DNA of 61,084 bases from Gemmatimonadaceae bacterium (lineage in GTDB: Bacteria > Gemmatimonadota > Gemmatimonadetes > Gemmatimonadales > Gemmatimonadaceae), in assembly GCA_013813715.1 (NCBI GenBank), contig JACCRF010000128.1, forward strand, positions 1-61,084, given 5' to 3'. How positions within the stretch are numbered: the first letter of the stretch is position 1; every line of letters begins with the position of its first letter. The notes below the pieces were generated by a model. It was not told the DNA's origin and did not search any database. It was given only the letters and a program-made list of their open reading frames with translations. Below are positions 17,486-24,674 of the stretch, piece after piece. A program made the position numbers and the translations under genes.

Positions 17486-17947
17486 TCAGGGGATCTCCAC
17501 GGAGAGCGTTCGCACTTCAGGCGGCGGCAGTCGAAGAAATTGCCGCCGGCCATTGGCAGTGACCCGCACCACCGCGGGGCCTTTCTGAAAGCGCGCTATC
17601 ATAGCTGTCGTGAGCGTCACTGAAAGCGAGTCGGTGCGCGAACGCGGATCCAGTACCGGCTCGCTGTTGCTCCGGATCTTCAGCGTGGCGAGTGTATCGG
17701 AATGCAGGCCCTGGACCAGCTCGACCCCGACGTCTACCGGAGTTCGTCCAGACGTTACGACTTTCACGCCAACCGTCGAGCCACCATGCAGAATGGTTTC
17801 AGACGCCCTGAGATGCAGGCTGCGCACCTGTACCACTGCCCGATAGCTCGACAGTGCTCCAAGAATCATGGGAACGATGACCGCGACGGTGAGCACTCCA
17901 TTGAGTGGGGAGAAACGCTTCCTGTGAATCAGACGGGGCGCGAACAA
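17486..17947 (-). CDS. Unknown membrane-anchored exported protein
   Basis: The 153-residue protein has a basic N-terminus, one hydrophobic helix (about 17-35) and then a beta-rich region that looks like a small Ig-type domain (GSTVGVKVVTSGRTPVDVGVELV, and a final TLSVEIP). I do not recognise the family. It sits between puuD (24 bp upstream) and the sorbosone-type dehydrogenase (1 bp downstream), so it is surely co-transcribed. It may help assemble or anchor a periplasmic redox partner; that role is a guess from position. Confidence 0.7.
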   Translation of the reverse strand: MFAPRLIHRKRFSPLNGVLTVAVIVPMILGALSSYRAVVQVRSLHLRASETILHGGSTVGVKVVTSGRTPVDVGVELVQGLHSDTLATLKIRSNSEPVLDPRSRTDSLSVTLTTAMIARFQKGPAVVRVTANGRRQFLRLPPPEVRTLSVEIP

Positions 17948-17971
17948 GAGTTATTCCTTCCTGATCGCCGA

Positions 17972-19189
17972 CTATTGCCGTGGGCGGAGCGGCGGACCCT
18001 GCGAAATCCATCGGGAAAGCAGCGCCCGCTCGGCGTCGGTCATTTTCGTCTTATTCGCAGGTGGCATCGTGCGCGTGACGACCGCGCGCTCATGGATTCG
18101 CGAAGCGCGCGCGACGATCTGTTCGGGCGTGTCGAATGTCACCCCGCCCGGAGCTGCGCCGAATGTCAGATCGCTTGGTTGACCGGAATGGCACGCGGTG
18201 CATCGGCGGTCGATGACGTGCCTCACGTCGGCGAACACGACGGGCACCGATGAATCACCTCCGAGTGTCGGTTCGGCGCTCGATCCGAGCCGTATCGCCG
18301 TAAACAACGCGATTGCGCCGGCCGCAATCGTGCCCGCGAGCATCGGCTTCCACCACCGATTCGTGAATCGCAGGTTCATCGCGTGTCGCACACCCGCGCC
18401 TGAGGCTCCAATCAGGAAAAGCACCAGCCAGTTGTTCGGACTCGCGTAAAACACCGGATAGTGGCTGATCACCATCAGCGCTATCACGGGGAACACGAAG
18501 TAGTTGTTGTGTATGGAGACGCGCTTCGCCCGCGCCGAGACGGTCGCGTCGGCGCCCCGCCCCTCGGCCACTGAGCTGACGAGCTCGCGTTGCGAGGGGA
18601 CGATCGTCATGGCGACGTTGCCGGCCATGATCGTTCCCAGCATGGCGCCTACGTGGAGAAACGCCGCGCGTCCGCTGAGGATCTGCGTGAGCGCGATGGC
18701 GATCGCGGCCAGCCCGGTAACCCACACAGTCGCCGCAACCGCCGGAGCGCGGGGAGCGACGACCCGCTGCATCGACTCGTACAACGCCCATCCACCAATG
18801 ATCGCGCCGATGCCGGCGAGATTCGCCTGCGCGTGGCTGAGCTCAAACGCCCCCGGGTCGGTCATCACGGCGCGATCGCTCAGATAGTAGACGACCACCA
18901 GCAGAGCCGCGCCGCTGAGCCATGTGGTGTACGCCTGCCACTTGAACCAGTGCAACGGGCGCGGCAACGGCTCGCCGGCCAGAAGCGTCTTTTCGACGTA
19001 ATAGAATCCGCCGCTGTGCAACAGCCAGACCGTGCCGGTGGGTTTCGATGTTTGCCCCGGTGCCTGCGCCGGCACAAGGATCCGGTCGAGCCAATTGAAC
19101 AGAAGGGAGTTGCCGACCCACATGATCCCGGCGATCACGTGTATCCACCGTGCTGCGAGGTCGAAAAGGTCGACGGCAGTCGGGCTCAG
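17972..19189 (-). CDS. puuD: Cytochrome c-linked urate oxidase PuuD
   Basis: This integral membrane protein oxidises urate to 5-hydroxyisourate and passes electrons to its own cytochrome c domain. It has the RWIHVIAGIMWVGNSLLF first helix, further helices, and a C-terminal CTACH haem site (about residues 330-334) with a distal Met in TRTMPPA. The first conventional start (GTG 19138) falls inside the conserved RWIHV motif and would cut off the first helix. The frame is open upstream, and a CTG at 19189 overlaps the preceding stop as CTGA, giving a 405-residue protein starting SPTAVDLFDLAARWIH. I prefer that start. Its product feeds uraH and uraD. Confidence 0.85.
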   Translation of the reverse strand: MSPTAVDLFDLAARWIHVIAGIMWVGNSLLFNWLDRILVPAQAPGQTSKPTGTVWLLHSGGFYYVEKTLLAGEPLPRPLHWFKWQAYTTWLSGAALLVVVYYLSDRAVMTDPGAFELSHAQANLAGIGAIIGGWALYESMQRVVAPRAPAVAATVWVTGLAAIAIALTQILSGRAAFLHVGAMLGTIMAGNVAMTIVPSQRELVSSVAEGRGADATVSARAKRVSIHNNYFVFPVIALMVISHYPVFYASPNNWLVLFLIGASGAGVRHAMNLRFTNRWWKPMLAGTIAAGAIALFTAIRLGSSAEPTLGGDSSVPVVFADVRHVIDRRCTACHSGQPSDLTFGAAPGGVTFDTPEQIVARASRIHERAVVTRTMPPANKTKMTDAERALLSRWISQGPPLRPRQ

Positions 19190-20571
19190 CGTGGCGCTGC
19201 CTCGCCCTTCGCGGCGCCTCGCGCGCGAAGGATACTGACGAACGAACGACCACGGAACTCGGCTGCCGTGAGTCCGGTCATGTTCAACGCTTCTTCCTCC
19301 GTGATCGCCCCTGAGTTTATTCCGCGAAGGAAGAAATTGAGAAGTCCCTGGCCAGTCGCTGCGTCATCGAACACGTCTCCGACGAGCGTTGCCTGCGCGG
19401 CCTTACCGACGAAGTTGCTGAGTCGCACACCAGCGGCGTCTATTCCCTCGAGGAAAAAGCTGTACAGCGCCGCATACCGCGTAACCAGCTGCGCCGGGTG
19501 GAGATCCCATCCCTGATAGAATCCGCCGGCCAGGGAATGGCGCACGTCGTTGAAATGAAGGCGCCATGCGTGATGCACGCTGGCGGCGTTCGCCCGGTGC
19601 TGCACGTCGCTCAGCGGCGTCCCCCCGGCCGCTACTCGGTGAATCGGAACCGGCATGACCGTCGTTGATCCATCTGAAAGCCATACGTCGGTACCTGCAA
19701 ACGCTGCTTGCATAAAATGCTTGGCGAAGTCGCAGGTGGGATGCTGCATCCGCTGATTCGCGGCGGTGATGTTGCAGCTCGCCGTGTAGTCGTAAGTGCC
19801 GAAGTGCGCGCCGCGAAGCCGTCCGTCGGATACGTCGATCACCCGCGGCAGCAGCGAGCCGCCGCTCGCATCGAGAACGATCTGGGGCGTCTCGACCATG
19901 ATCTCGAACCGCAGCGTACCGTCGTCGAGGCCAAGTCCGTGCTCGAGCGCGCGAAGCACATTGACGGTGTATTCCACCTGCTCGATGACGGTGATCTTTG
20001 GAATCGTCACGATCCAGTGTTCAGGAATTCCGCCCGCTTCGACAAGAGCAGTGATGACCAGATCGAGTGTGCGAACGCTGCGCGCGCGAAGTTCCTCATT
20101 AAGGGGCTTGATGCGCATTCCGATGAACGGGGACAGAGTTCCCTCGCGCATCCCGGTTGTCACCTCCCTCGCTACTGCCGCTGCGTGACCGTCTTCCTCG
20201 TCGTCAGGCCGGTTGCCGTAGCCGTCCTCGAAGTCGATGCGAAAGTCTTCGATCGGCTCGCGGGCAAGTTTGTCCCGCACGCGCTGTTCTATCGTCGCGA
20301 GCTCCGAATGGCCGGAGATGCTCAGCGCGTCGCCAAGCGCCGCCGCATCACCCGCGTACTGGTCCAGCGCGCGCAGCGCGATCGCGCCGAGCTTGGGGAC
20401 GGAGTCGGCCGCGAAGAGTTGCGCGCCTCCGTAAACGGTATGCACCGGCTGACGGCCGGGTCCTTCGCCGGGATGTGTCCTTGCGAACGCCAGATTCGCT
20501 TCGCGCAGCGCCGCCGTGGCGTCGGCGACCATTTCGGCGTCGAGGCTCAGGCGGTGTGGGTGGGGACTCAT
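19186..20571 (-). CDS. DUF6986 / HpcH-HpaI aldolase-like protein
   Basis: The 461-residue protein has features of the PEP-utilising/citrate-lyase-like TIM barrel: IDFEDGYGNR (metal-binding acids), GMRIKPLNEE, a FEIMVETPQ strand with the catalytic-type Glu, and an AHFGTYDYTAS strand. It matches the DUF6986 group, some members of which are labelled aldolase. In this operon it stands between guanine deaminase and PuuD, so a step in purine or ureide breakdown, perhaps on glyoxylate-derived C2-C3 acids, is plausible but unproven. Start ATG 20571; its stop overlaps the proposed puuD CTG. Confidence 0.72.
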   Translation of the reverse strand: MSPHPHRLSLDAEMVADATAALREANLAFARTHPGEGPGRQPVHTVYGGAQLFAADSVPKLGAIALRALDQYAGDAAALGDALSISGHSELATIEQRVRDKLAREPIEDFRIDFEDGYGNRPDDEEDGHAAAVAREVTTGMREGTLSPFIGMRIKPLNEELRARSVRTLDLVITALVEAGGIPEHWIVTIPKITVIEQVEYTVNVLRALEHGLGLDDGTLRFEIMVETPQIVLDASGGSLLPRVIDVSDGRLRGAHFGTYDYTASCNITAANQRMQHPTCDFAKHFMQAAFAGTDVWLSDGSTTVMPVPIHRVAAGGTPLSDVQHRANAASVHHAWRLHFNDVRHSLAGGFYQGWDLHPAQLVTRYAALYSFFLEGIDAAGVRLSNFVGKAAQATLVGDVFDDAATGQGLLNFFLRGINSGAITEEEALNMTGLTAAEFRGRSFVSILRARGAAKGEAAPR

Positions 20572-20664
20572 GCGGGGAAGGTTGCCACCAACCGCATGCG
20601 TCCGGAAGACTACCGCGGCACGGGGATCAACCCCGCTTCATGCCGAGCATCGCACAAGTGCAGC

Positions 20665-21246
20665 TCAGCCGTTGTAGATCCTACCGCTGTTAGCGCGATA
20701 GAGCTCGAGCACGGCACGAGCCTCATCGCGGAGGACGTTGCGCACGATCTTTATGCCGCGCTCCTCGAGATAGTGGTACGACTCGGGAAAGACGGGGCCT
20801 TCCTCGAAATCGAGCAAGGATGCGTCTTCGCGGCCTGCTCCGTACACGAGACGCTGCACGCCGCTCCAGAGCGTGGCGCCCAGGCACATCGCGCATGGCT
20901 CGCACGACGTGTAGAGATCGTGTGCGGGGAGGCCTGGCGTGTTCAGGGTAAACGAGCCGACACGCTGCTGCGCCATCATGAACGCCATCATCTCACCGTG
21001 CAGCGTGCAGTTGCTCAGCCGGACGACGCTGTTCATTCCAACCGCGACGAGCCGCCCGGATTGAGCCTCGAAGATCGCAGCCCCGAACGGCCCTCCTGTC
21101 CCGCTCTCTACGTTGGCGCGCGACACAGCGATCGCGAGGCGCATTCTGTCCTCATCCGACGCGTAGGTGCGAGTCCAGTCGACGATGGAGTCCACCCAGT
21201 CGGGGTATTCGACGTGGACTACCGGGTGGGGTTCGCTGTTGTTCAT
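20665..21246 (-). CDS. guaD: Guanine deaminase (CDA-fold)
   Basis: The 193-residue enzyme deaminates guanine to xanthine. The zinc site of the cytidine-deaminase fold is complete: LHGEMMA with His83 and catalytic Glu85, and CEPCAMC with Cys118 and Cys121. Length and the C-terminal acidic SLLDFEEGPVFPESYHYLEERGI segment fit bacterial GuaD rather than TadA. ATG 21246 is used; the longer frame upstream is translated repeat sequence. It leads a minus-strand operon with the DUF6986 protein and PuuD, which suits purine salvage or degradation. Confidence 0.85.
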   Translation of the reverse strand: MNNSEPHPVVHVEYPDWVDSIVDWTRTYASDEDRMRLAIAVSRANVESGTGGPFGAAIFEAQSGRLVAVGMNSVVRLSNCTLHGEMMAFMMAQQRVGSFTLNTPGLPAHDLYTSCEPCAMCLGATLWSGVQRLVYGAGREDASLLDFEEGPVFPESYHYLEERGIKIVRNVLRDEARAVLELYRANSGRIYNG

Positions 21247-21267
21247 GGGGCGGAGGATCAGGCGTAA

Positions 21268-21330
21268 GGACAGGAGCTGAACCACAGATGGCACAGACGT
21301 ACACGGATGACACGGATGGAATCCTGAGAA
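21268..21330. repeat. CACAGAT/ACACGGATG dispersed-repeat fragment
   Basis: The 101-bp gap between guaD and the downstream-ending hydrolase gene contains AACCACAGATGGCACAGACG followed by TACACGGATGACACGGATGG, a run of near-tandem CACRGAT units. Strings of this kind are familiar as dispersed non-coding repeats in several soil-bacterial phyla. The copy is short and has no visible partner arm. Confidence 0.6.
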
Positions 21331-21347
21331 AGAGAGCTGCAAATCAT

Positions 21348-22304
21348 TCAAGGGGGAACGGCGGAGCGTCCCTCCGGTTCCGGCGCGAGCGTTACCTCCA
21401 CCCGTGCCCCATAGCGCGCATCCACGATCTCGACTCGAGTCGAGTTGAGTTGTCTGTCGATGCGGTACCATGGCAGCCTCGCCCAGTTCAGGAACCGCTG
21501 TCCGCGCTCCGTGCGCGAGGCAGCAATCGCGGCTGGATCGTTTGCGTTCTTCACGATGGACTCGTTGGAGAACGCGAGACGACCGGTGCTCGTCCGCGTG
21601 AGCGAAAGCGTTCCCCTCCAGTAACGATCTCCATCATCCCCGTACACCCGCCACCGAATCGGATCAGCGGGAGACGCGAACACGAAAAGACCTTCGTTCG
21701 CCTTCGCGCTGCCCGTAAGCTCGTGCCGGGCGGCTCGCTCGGCTACGCCTTGAAGTCCGACCATGCTCGCGATGTAAAAGACTGCGACCCCAATCGCGAC
21801 ACGCGCCGGACGCCAGGGGCGAGGTGCATCGCCTCGCTCGCGGCGGCGCGATAGCCACACGCCGAGCCCAAGAACGATGAGCAGCCACGGGTCGATGATG
21901 AAGAGAGAGTCTCCATAAAACCAGCGACCGTCGAATGGCATGAGCCAGCGCATACCATATGAGTTCATCCAGTCGAGCGTCGGATGCGTGAGGATGGCTA
22001 ATGCGGAGAGAAGAAGCAGCTCGCGCGGAACCACAGGCCGACGGCCGGGTTCGCTCGAGTTCCTCTTGTATCGGTCCCACGCAATCATGAGCGCGGTCAG
22101 CGCGAACGGCAGCACCGCTAGCGCCAACACACCGTGGGTCCAGCCGCGGCGAAACTCGGTCGCCCGGCCGATCAGAATCGCCATAGCGTCGATGTCGGGA
22201 AAGTTCGCGCCGATCATGAGCGTCGCCGCGCCGAGCCCGGTTCGTTTCTTGAGTCCCGTCTGCGCGAGCGCTGCGCCGACCAGCGTGTGGCAGATATTGT
22301 CCAT
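21348..22304 (-). CDS. YdjM-type membrane-bound metal-dependent hydrolase
   Basis: The 318-residue protein starts MDNICHTLVGAALAQTGL, with the His of the family's first motif. It then shows NFPDIDA, RRGWTHG and THPTLDWMNSYG, the metal-binding motifs of the LexA-binding/YdjM (DUF457) group. Four or so membrane helices occupy residues 60-190, and a soluble C-terminal domain follows. The biochemical activity of this family is poorly known. The gene is 17 bp downstream of the DUF4440 lipoprotein gene on the same strand, so they likely form one unit. Confidence 0.83.
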   Translation of the reverse strand: MDNICHTLVGAALAQTGLKKRTGLGAATLMIGANFPDIDAMAILIGRATEFRRGWTHGVLALAVLPFALTALMIAWDRYKRNSSEPGRRPVVPRELLLLSALAILTHPTLDWMNSYGMRWLMPFDGRWFYGDSLFIIDPWLLIVLGLGVWLSRRRERGDAPRPWRPARVAIGVAVFYIASMVGLQGVAERAARHELTGSAKANEGLFVFASPADPIRWRVYGDDGDRYWRGTLSLTRTSTGRLAFSNESIVKNANDPAAIAASRTERGQRFLNWARLPWYRIDRQLNSTRVEIVDARYGARVEVTLAPEPEGRSAVPP

Positions 22305-22321
22305 CGACCGGGATCAGCGTG

Positions 22322-23254
22322 TCATTCAGCGATGTAACGCCAGGGGTCGGAGGCGCTTGCGCGGTCCCAGATCGTGAAGAAAGCGAAACGCGTAGCTGGT
22401 GTTCCCGCGGCTGGAGGCGCGTTCGGGCGAATGAATCCGATCGTGACGCCGAGGTCGCCGCTCGAGGCGACGATGACCCTGTCCGGTGACCAGGCGACCG
22501 AGCTTCCCGTCGCGGGTTCGCCCTCGGAGACGAGGCGCCCGATCGCCGCAGCGCCAACGACAATCGAAGTATCGTTGGTCCCCCCCAGGTTGATGGCGTC
22601 GGCCCTTCCATAGCGGACGAATGCGGGGCCGAGTCCGATAGTCTGCGCATCGTGAGAGAACGTACGCTCGGCGCTGTCGAGGCTCTCCCGAAAGCGCGCG
22701 ATCGCCGCCGAATCCATGAATGCGGGAACGATCTGGGCGGGAACTGCGGCCGGCATGAGCGCGAGCGATACATCGCCTGTCGGACGGCGGGTGCGCCTGT
22801 ATGCGGTGACGCGCCAGCCCGCCGGTTGCTTCACCCAGTATGCCAGATATTTCCCCGGCGTGCTGGTGCCATCGGGCGCCGAAAGCTTGGAGTAGCCGAA
22901 AGTGAAACCGTGCAATCCGTCAGCCGATACGCCGCCCCGAACCGGGGTCCAGGTGACACGTGATTGTGCGTTATCGGGATTCGCTTCGCGAAGGGCATCG
23001 GCTGCCTTCACGGCACCCTCCGCGAACTGGCCGCCGGGAATTGGCATCGTGACGTCGGCGGCGAACATCGCGCTGAGCCCTGATATCAGGTCGGTGCGGG
23101 CACTGGCAGCTGAGAAAGCGCGGTCGGTAGCCAGGAGCTCATCGACGGCAGCCTGTCCGGCGCCGACTACGGGTGCCGGATTGACGGTGCTGCGGGCGCA
23201 GGCGGCGACGGCCGCGAGTCCAAGTAGTGCCAGTGCGAGGCGAGTGCGTGACAT
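22322..23254 (-). CDS. DUF4440/SnoaL-like lipoprotein with two NTF2-like domains
   Basis: The 310-residue protein has lipobox AAC (Cys19). It then carries two cone-shaped NTF2-like domains: residues 35-145 (ELLATDRAFSAAS ... GWRVTAYRR) and residues 175-310 (SLDSAERTFSHDA ... DPWRYIAE). Each begins with the AxD/ExxFxxxA helix of DUF4440. Such domains bind small ligands or act as scaffolds; no catalytic residues are evident. Confidence 0.82.
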   Translation of the reverse strand: MSRTRLALALLGLAAVAACARSTVNPAPVVGAGQAAVDELLATDRAFSAASARTDLISGLSAMFAADVTMPIPGGQFAEGAVKAADALREANPDNAQSRVTWTPVRGGVSADGLHGFTFGYSKLSAPDGTSTPGKYLAYWVKQPAGWRVTAYRRTRRPTGDVSLALMPAAVPAQIVPAFMDSAAIARFRESLDSAERTFSHDAQTIGLGPAFVRYGRADAINLGGTNDTSIVVGAAAIGRLVSEGEPATGSSVAWSPDRVIVASSGDLGVTIGFIRPNAPPAAGTPATRFAFFTIWDRASASDPWRYIAE

Positions 23255-23455
23255 CGAATCGAGTGTTGGGAGGTTGCGCGGACTTTACGGACTGGTGACC
23301 GCGCCCGCAATAAGGCTCTCCTGGCGGTGTGTGATCTCGCTTCTCACGCGGTTGATGGACGGCAGAGAAAGCAATCAGACGGATCGAATGGATCAGGGGC
23401 GCAATGGGATTGGGGAGGATCGCCAATGTCGTCTATGTCGGCCGGATCCCGTGTC

Positions 23456-23491
23456 TTGACATTCAGTGTGACAACATCTATAATTCATGCC
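23456..23491 (+). promoter_or_regulatory. Consensus sigma-70 promoter giving a leaderless marR mRNA
   Basis: TTGACA at 23456-23461 and TATAAT at 23479-23484 are separated by exactly 17 bp, a perfect vegetative promoter. The ATG of marR begins 7 bases after the -10 box, so transcription should start at or next to the start codon, with no room for a ribosome site. A GTGTGACAACA segment inside the spacer resembles sequence upstream of doxX and may be the MarR operator. Confidence 0.8.
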
Positions 23492-23959
23492 ATGGCACCG
23501 AACCTTCGCAATGAGCTCCGACAGAGCAAACCGTTCTCGAGCCTCGAGCACGAGGCGCAGCTCAGCATTCTCCGGACGAGCGTCGTGCTGGAGGATTCGT
23601 TTGAGCAGCTGCTGAAGCCATACGGTATTACGGGGACTCAGTACAACGTGCTCCGGATCCTGAGAGGTGCGGGCGCTGACGGTCTCTGTCGCAACGAAGT
23701 GCGGGGGCGTCTCCTCAGGCGGATGCCCGATGTCACGCGGCTGCTCGACCGGATGGAGGAGGCAGGGCTGGTAGTCCGCGCGCGCGACGGGGCCGACCGG
23801 CGGCTGGTGTCGACGAAGCTGACCACGGAAGGGCTCCGTCTTGTCGACGCCCTGGACGATGAAGTCGAGCAGGAGCACCAGCGGCGACTCGGCCAGCTCA
23901 GCGACCGGCAGCTCAAGACTCTGGTCGACCTGCTCGCAAGGGCCCGTAGTCCGGCCTGA
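23492..23959 (+). CDS. MarR-family transcriptional regulator
   Basis: The 155-residue protein has the winged-helix pattern of MarR dimers: an N-terminal helix, then YGITGTQYNVLRILRG, a recognition helix in PDVTRLLDRMEEAGLV, and a wing in RARDGADRRLVSTKLT. ATG 23492 is set by the promoter 7 bases upstream. A longer frame to 23327 is ruled out because it would span that promoter. It precedes a DoxX gene by 77 bp, and both upstream regions share an AGTGTG(n)AACA block, which suggests that it controls itself and doxX. Confidence 0.9.
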   Translation: MAPNLRNELRQSKPFSSLEHEAQLSILRTSVVLEDSFEQLLKPYGITGTQYNVLRILRGAGADGLCRNEVRGRLLRRMPDVTRLLDRMEEAGLVVRARDGADRRLVSTKLTTEGLRLVDALDDEVEQEHQRRLGQLSDRQLKTLVDLLARARSPA

Positions 23960-23975
23960 TTTTTTTAGCCTAATA

Positions 23976-24005
23976 AGTGTGGTAACACCAAGTATCGTAA
24001 CACCA
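23976..24005 (+). promoter_or_regulatory. Possible MarR operator before doxX
   Basis: GTAACACCA occurs twice, at 23982-23990 and 23997-24005, 15 bp apart, within the 77-bp gap before doxX. The first copy is preceded by AGTGTG, as in the marR promoter spacer (AGTGTGACAACA at 23466). Shared sequence at both promoters fits a common regulator; binding is inferred. Confidence 0.45.
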
Positions 24006-24036
24006 GGCGTACACCAACTTCAACACAGGAACGATC

Positions 24037-24507
24037 ATGTCACTCTTCACCGCAACCACATCCCGCCAGATCAACACCGGCCTCACGATTCTGCGACTCG
24101 TAATCGGCGCGATCTTCATCGCGCACGGCGGACAGAAGCTTTTCGTCTACGGCTTCGCCGGAATCACCGCCGCGTTCGGACAGATGGGAGTTCCGATGCC
24201 CGAGCTCATGGGACCGTTCGTCGCTCTCCTGGAGCTCCTCGGCGGATTGGCCCTCATCGCGGGCCTGCTGACACGGCTCGTATCGCTCGGCCTCGCATCC
24301 ACCATGGTTGTCGCTATTCTGCTCGTACATTTGAAGGGCGGATTCTTCAACCCGGGCGGGATCGAGTTCCCGTTGTCGTTGCTCGGCTCCACGCTGCTGC
24401 TCGCCATCACCGGCGCCGGTGCGTGGTCGGTCGACAACCTGATCGCCGGCCGCAGAAGGGAACCGGCAGTCGATACCGAGTCGGTCAGACTGCGTCGGGC
24501 GGCGTAG
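24037..24507 (+). CDS. DoxX-family membrane protein
   Basis: The 156-residue protein has four hydrophobic helices. It carries the DoxX signature near the N-terminus (LRLVIGAIFIAHGGQKLFVYG), then GGLALIAGLLTRL, and KGGFFNPGGIEFPL before the last helices. DoxX proteins are inner-membrane proteins linked to thiol and oxidative stress in some bacteria. The MarR gene directly upstream is a common partner, as in thiol- or electrophile-responsive units. Confidence 0.9.
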   Translation: MSLFTATTSRQINTGLTILRLVIGAIFIAHGGQKLFVYGFAGITAAFGQMGVPMPELMGPFVALLELLGGLALIAGLLTRLVSLGLASTMVVAILLVHLKGGFFNPGGIEFPLSLLGSTLLLAITGAGAWSVDNLIAGRRREPAVDTESVRLRRAA

Positions 24508-24514
24508 AGGGGAA

Positions 24515-24565
24515 GGGAGACGAGGGAGATAAGCGGCTCGTCTTTCCCTATCTTCCTCGTCTCCC
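24515..24565. terminator. Long hairpin after doxX
   Basis: The arms GGGAGACGAGGGAGATA (24515-24531) and TATCTTCCTCGTCTCCC (24549-24565) pair over 17 bp with one mismatch around a 17-base loop, starting 8 bp after the doxX stop. A further CTCCCTCGTCTC follows at about 24570, an extra copy of one arm. It can act as a terminator without a T-tract, or it may be a small repeat element. Confidence 0.6.
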
Positions 24566-24674
24566 ACGCTCCCTCGTCTCTCCCTGACTTCATCTCTCCC
24601 CGCCCACGCTGGCATTAGAGGGCCCCGCGACGTAACCTCCCAGCGTCCATCTCTCACCGAAATCTCCGATTCCC

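Noticed and set aside
21247-21471. N-terminal extension of guanine deaminase
   Set aside because: The added residues (HPCHPCTSVPSVV and similar) are translated CACAGAT-type repeat, not protein.
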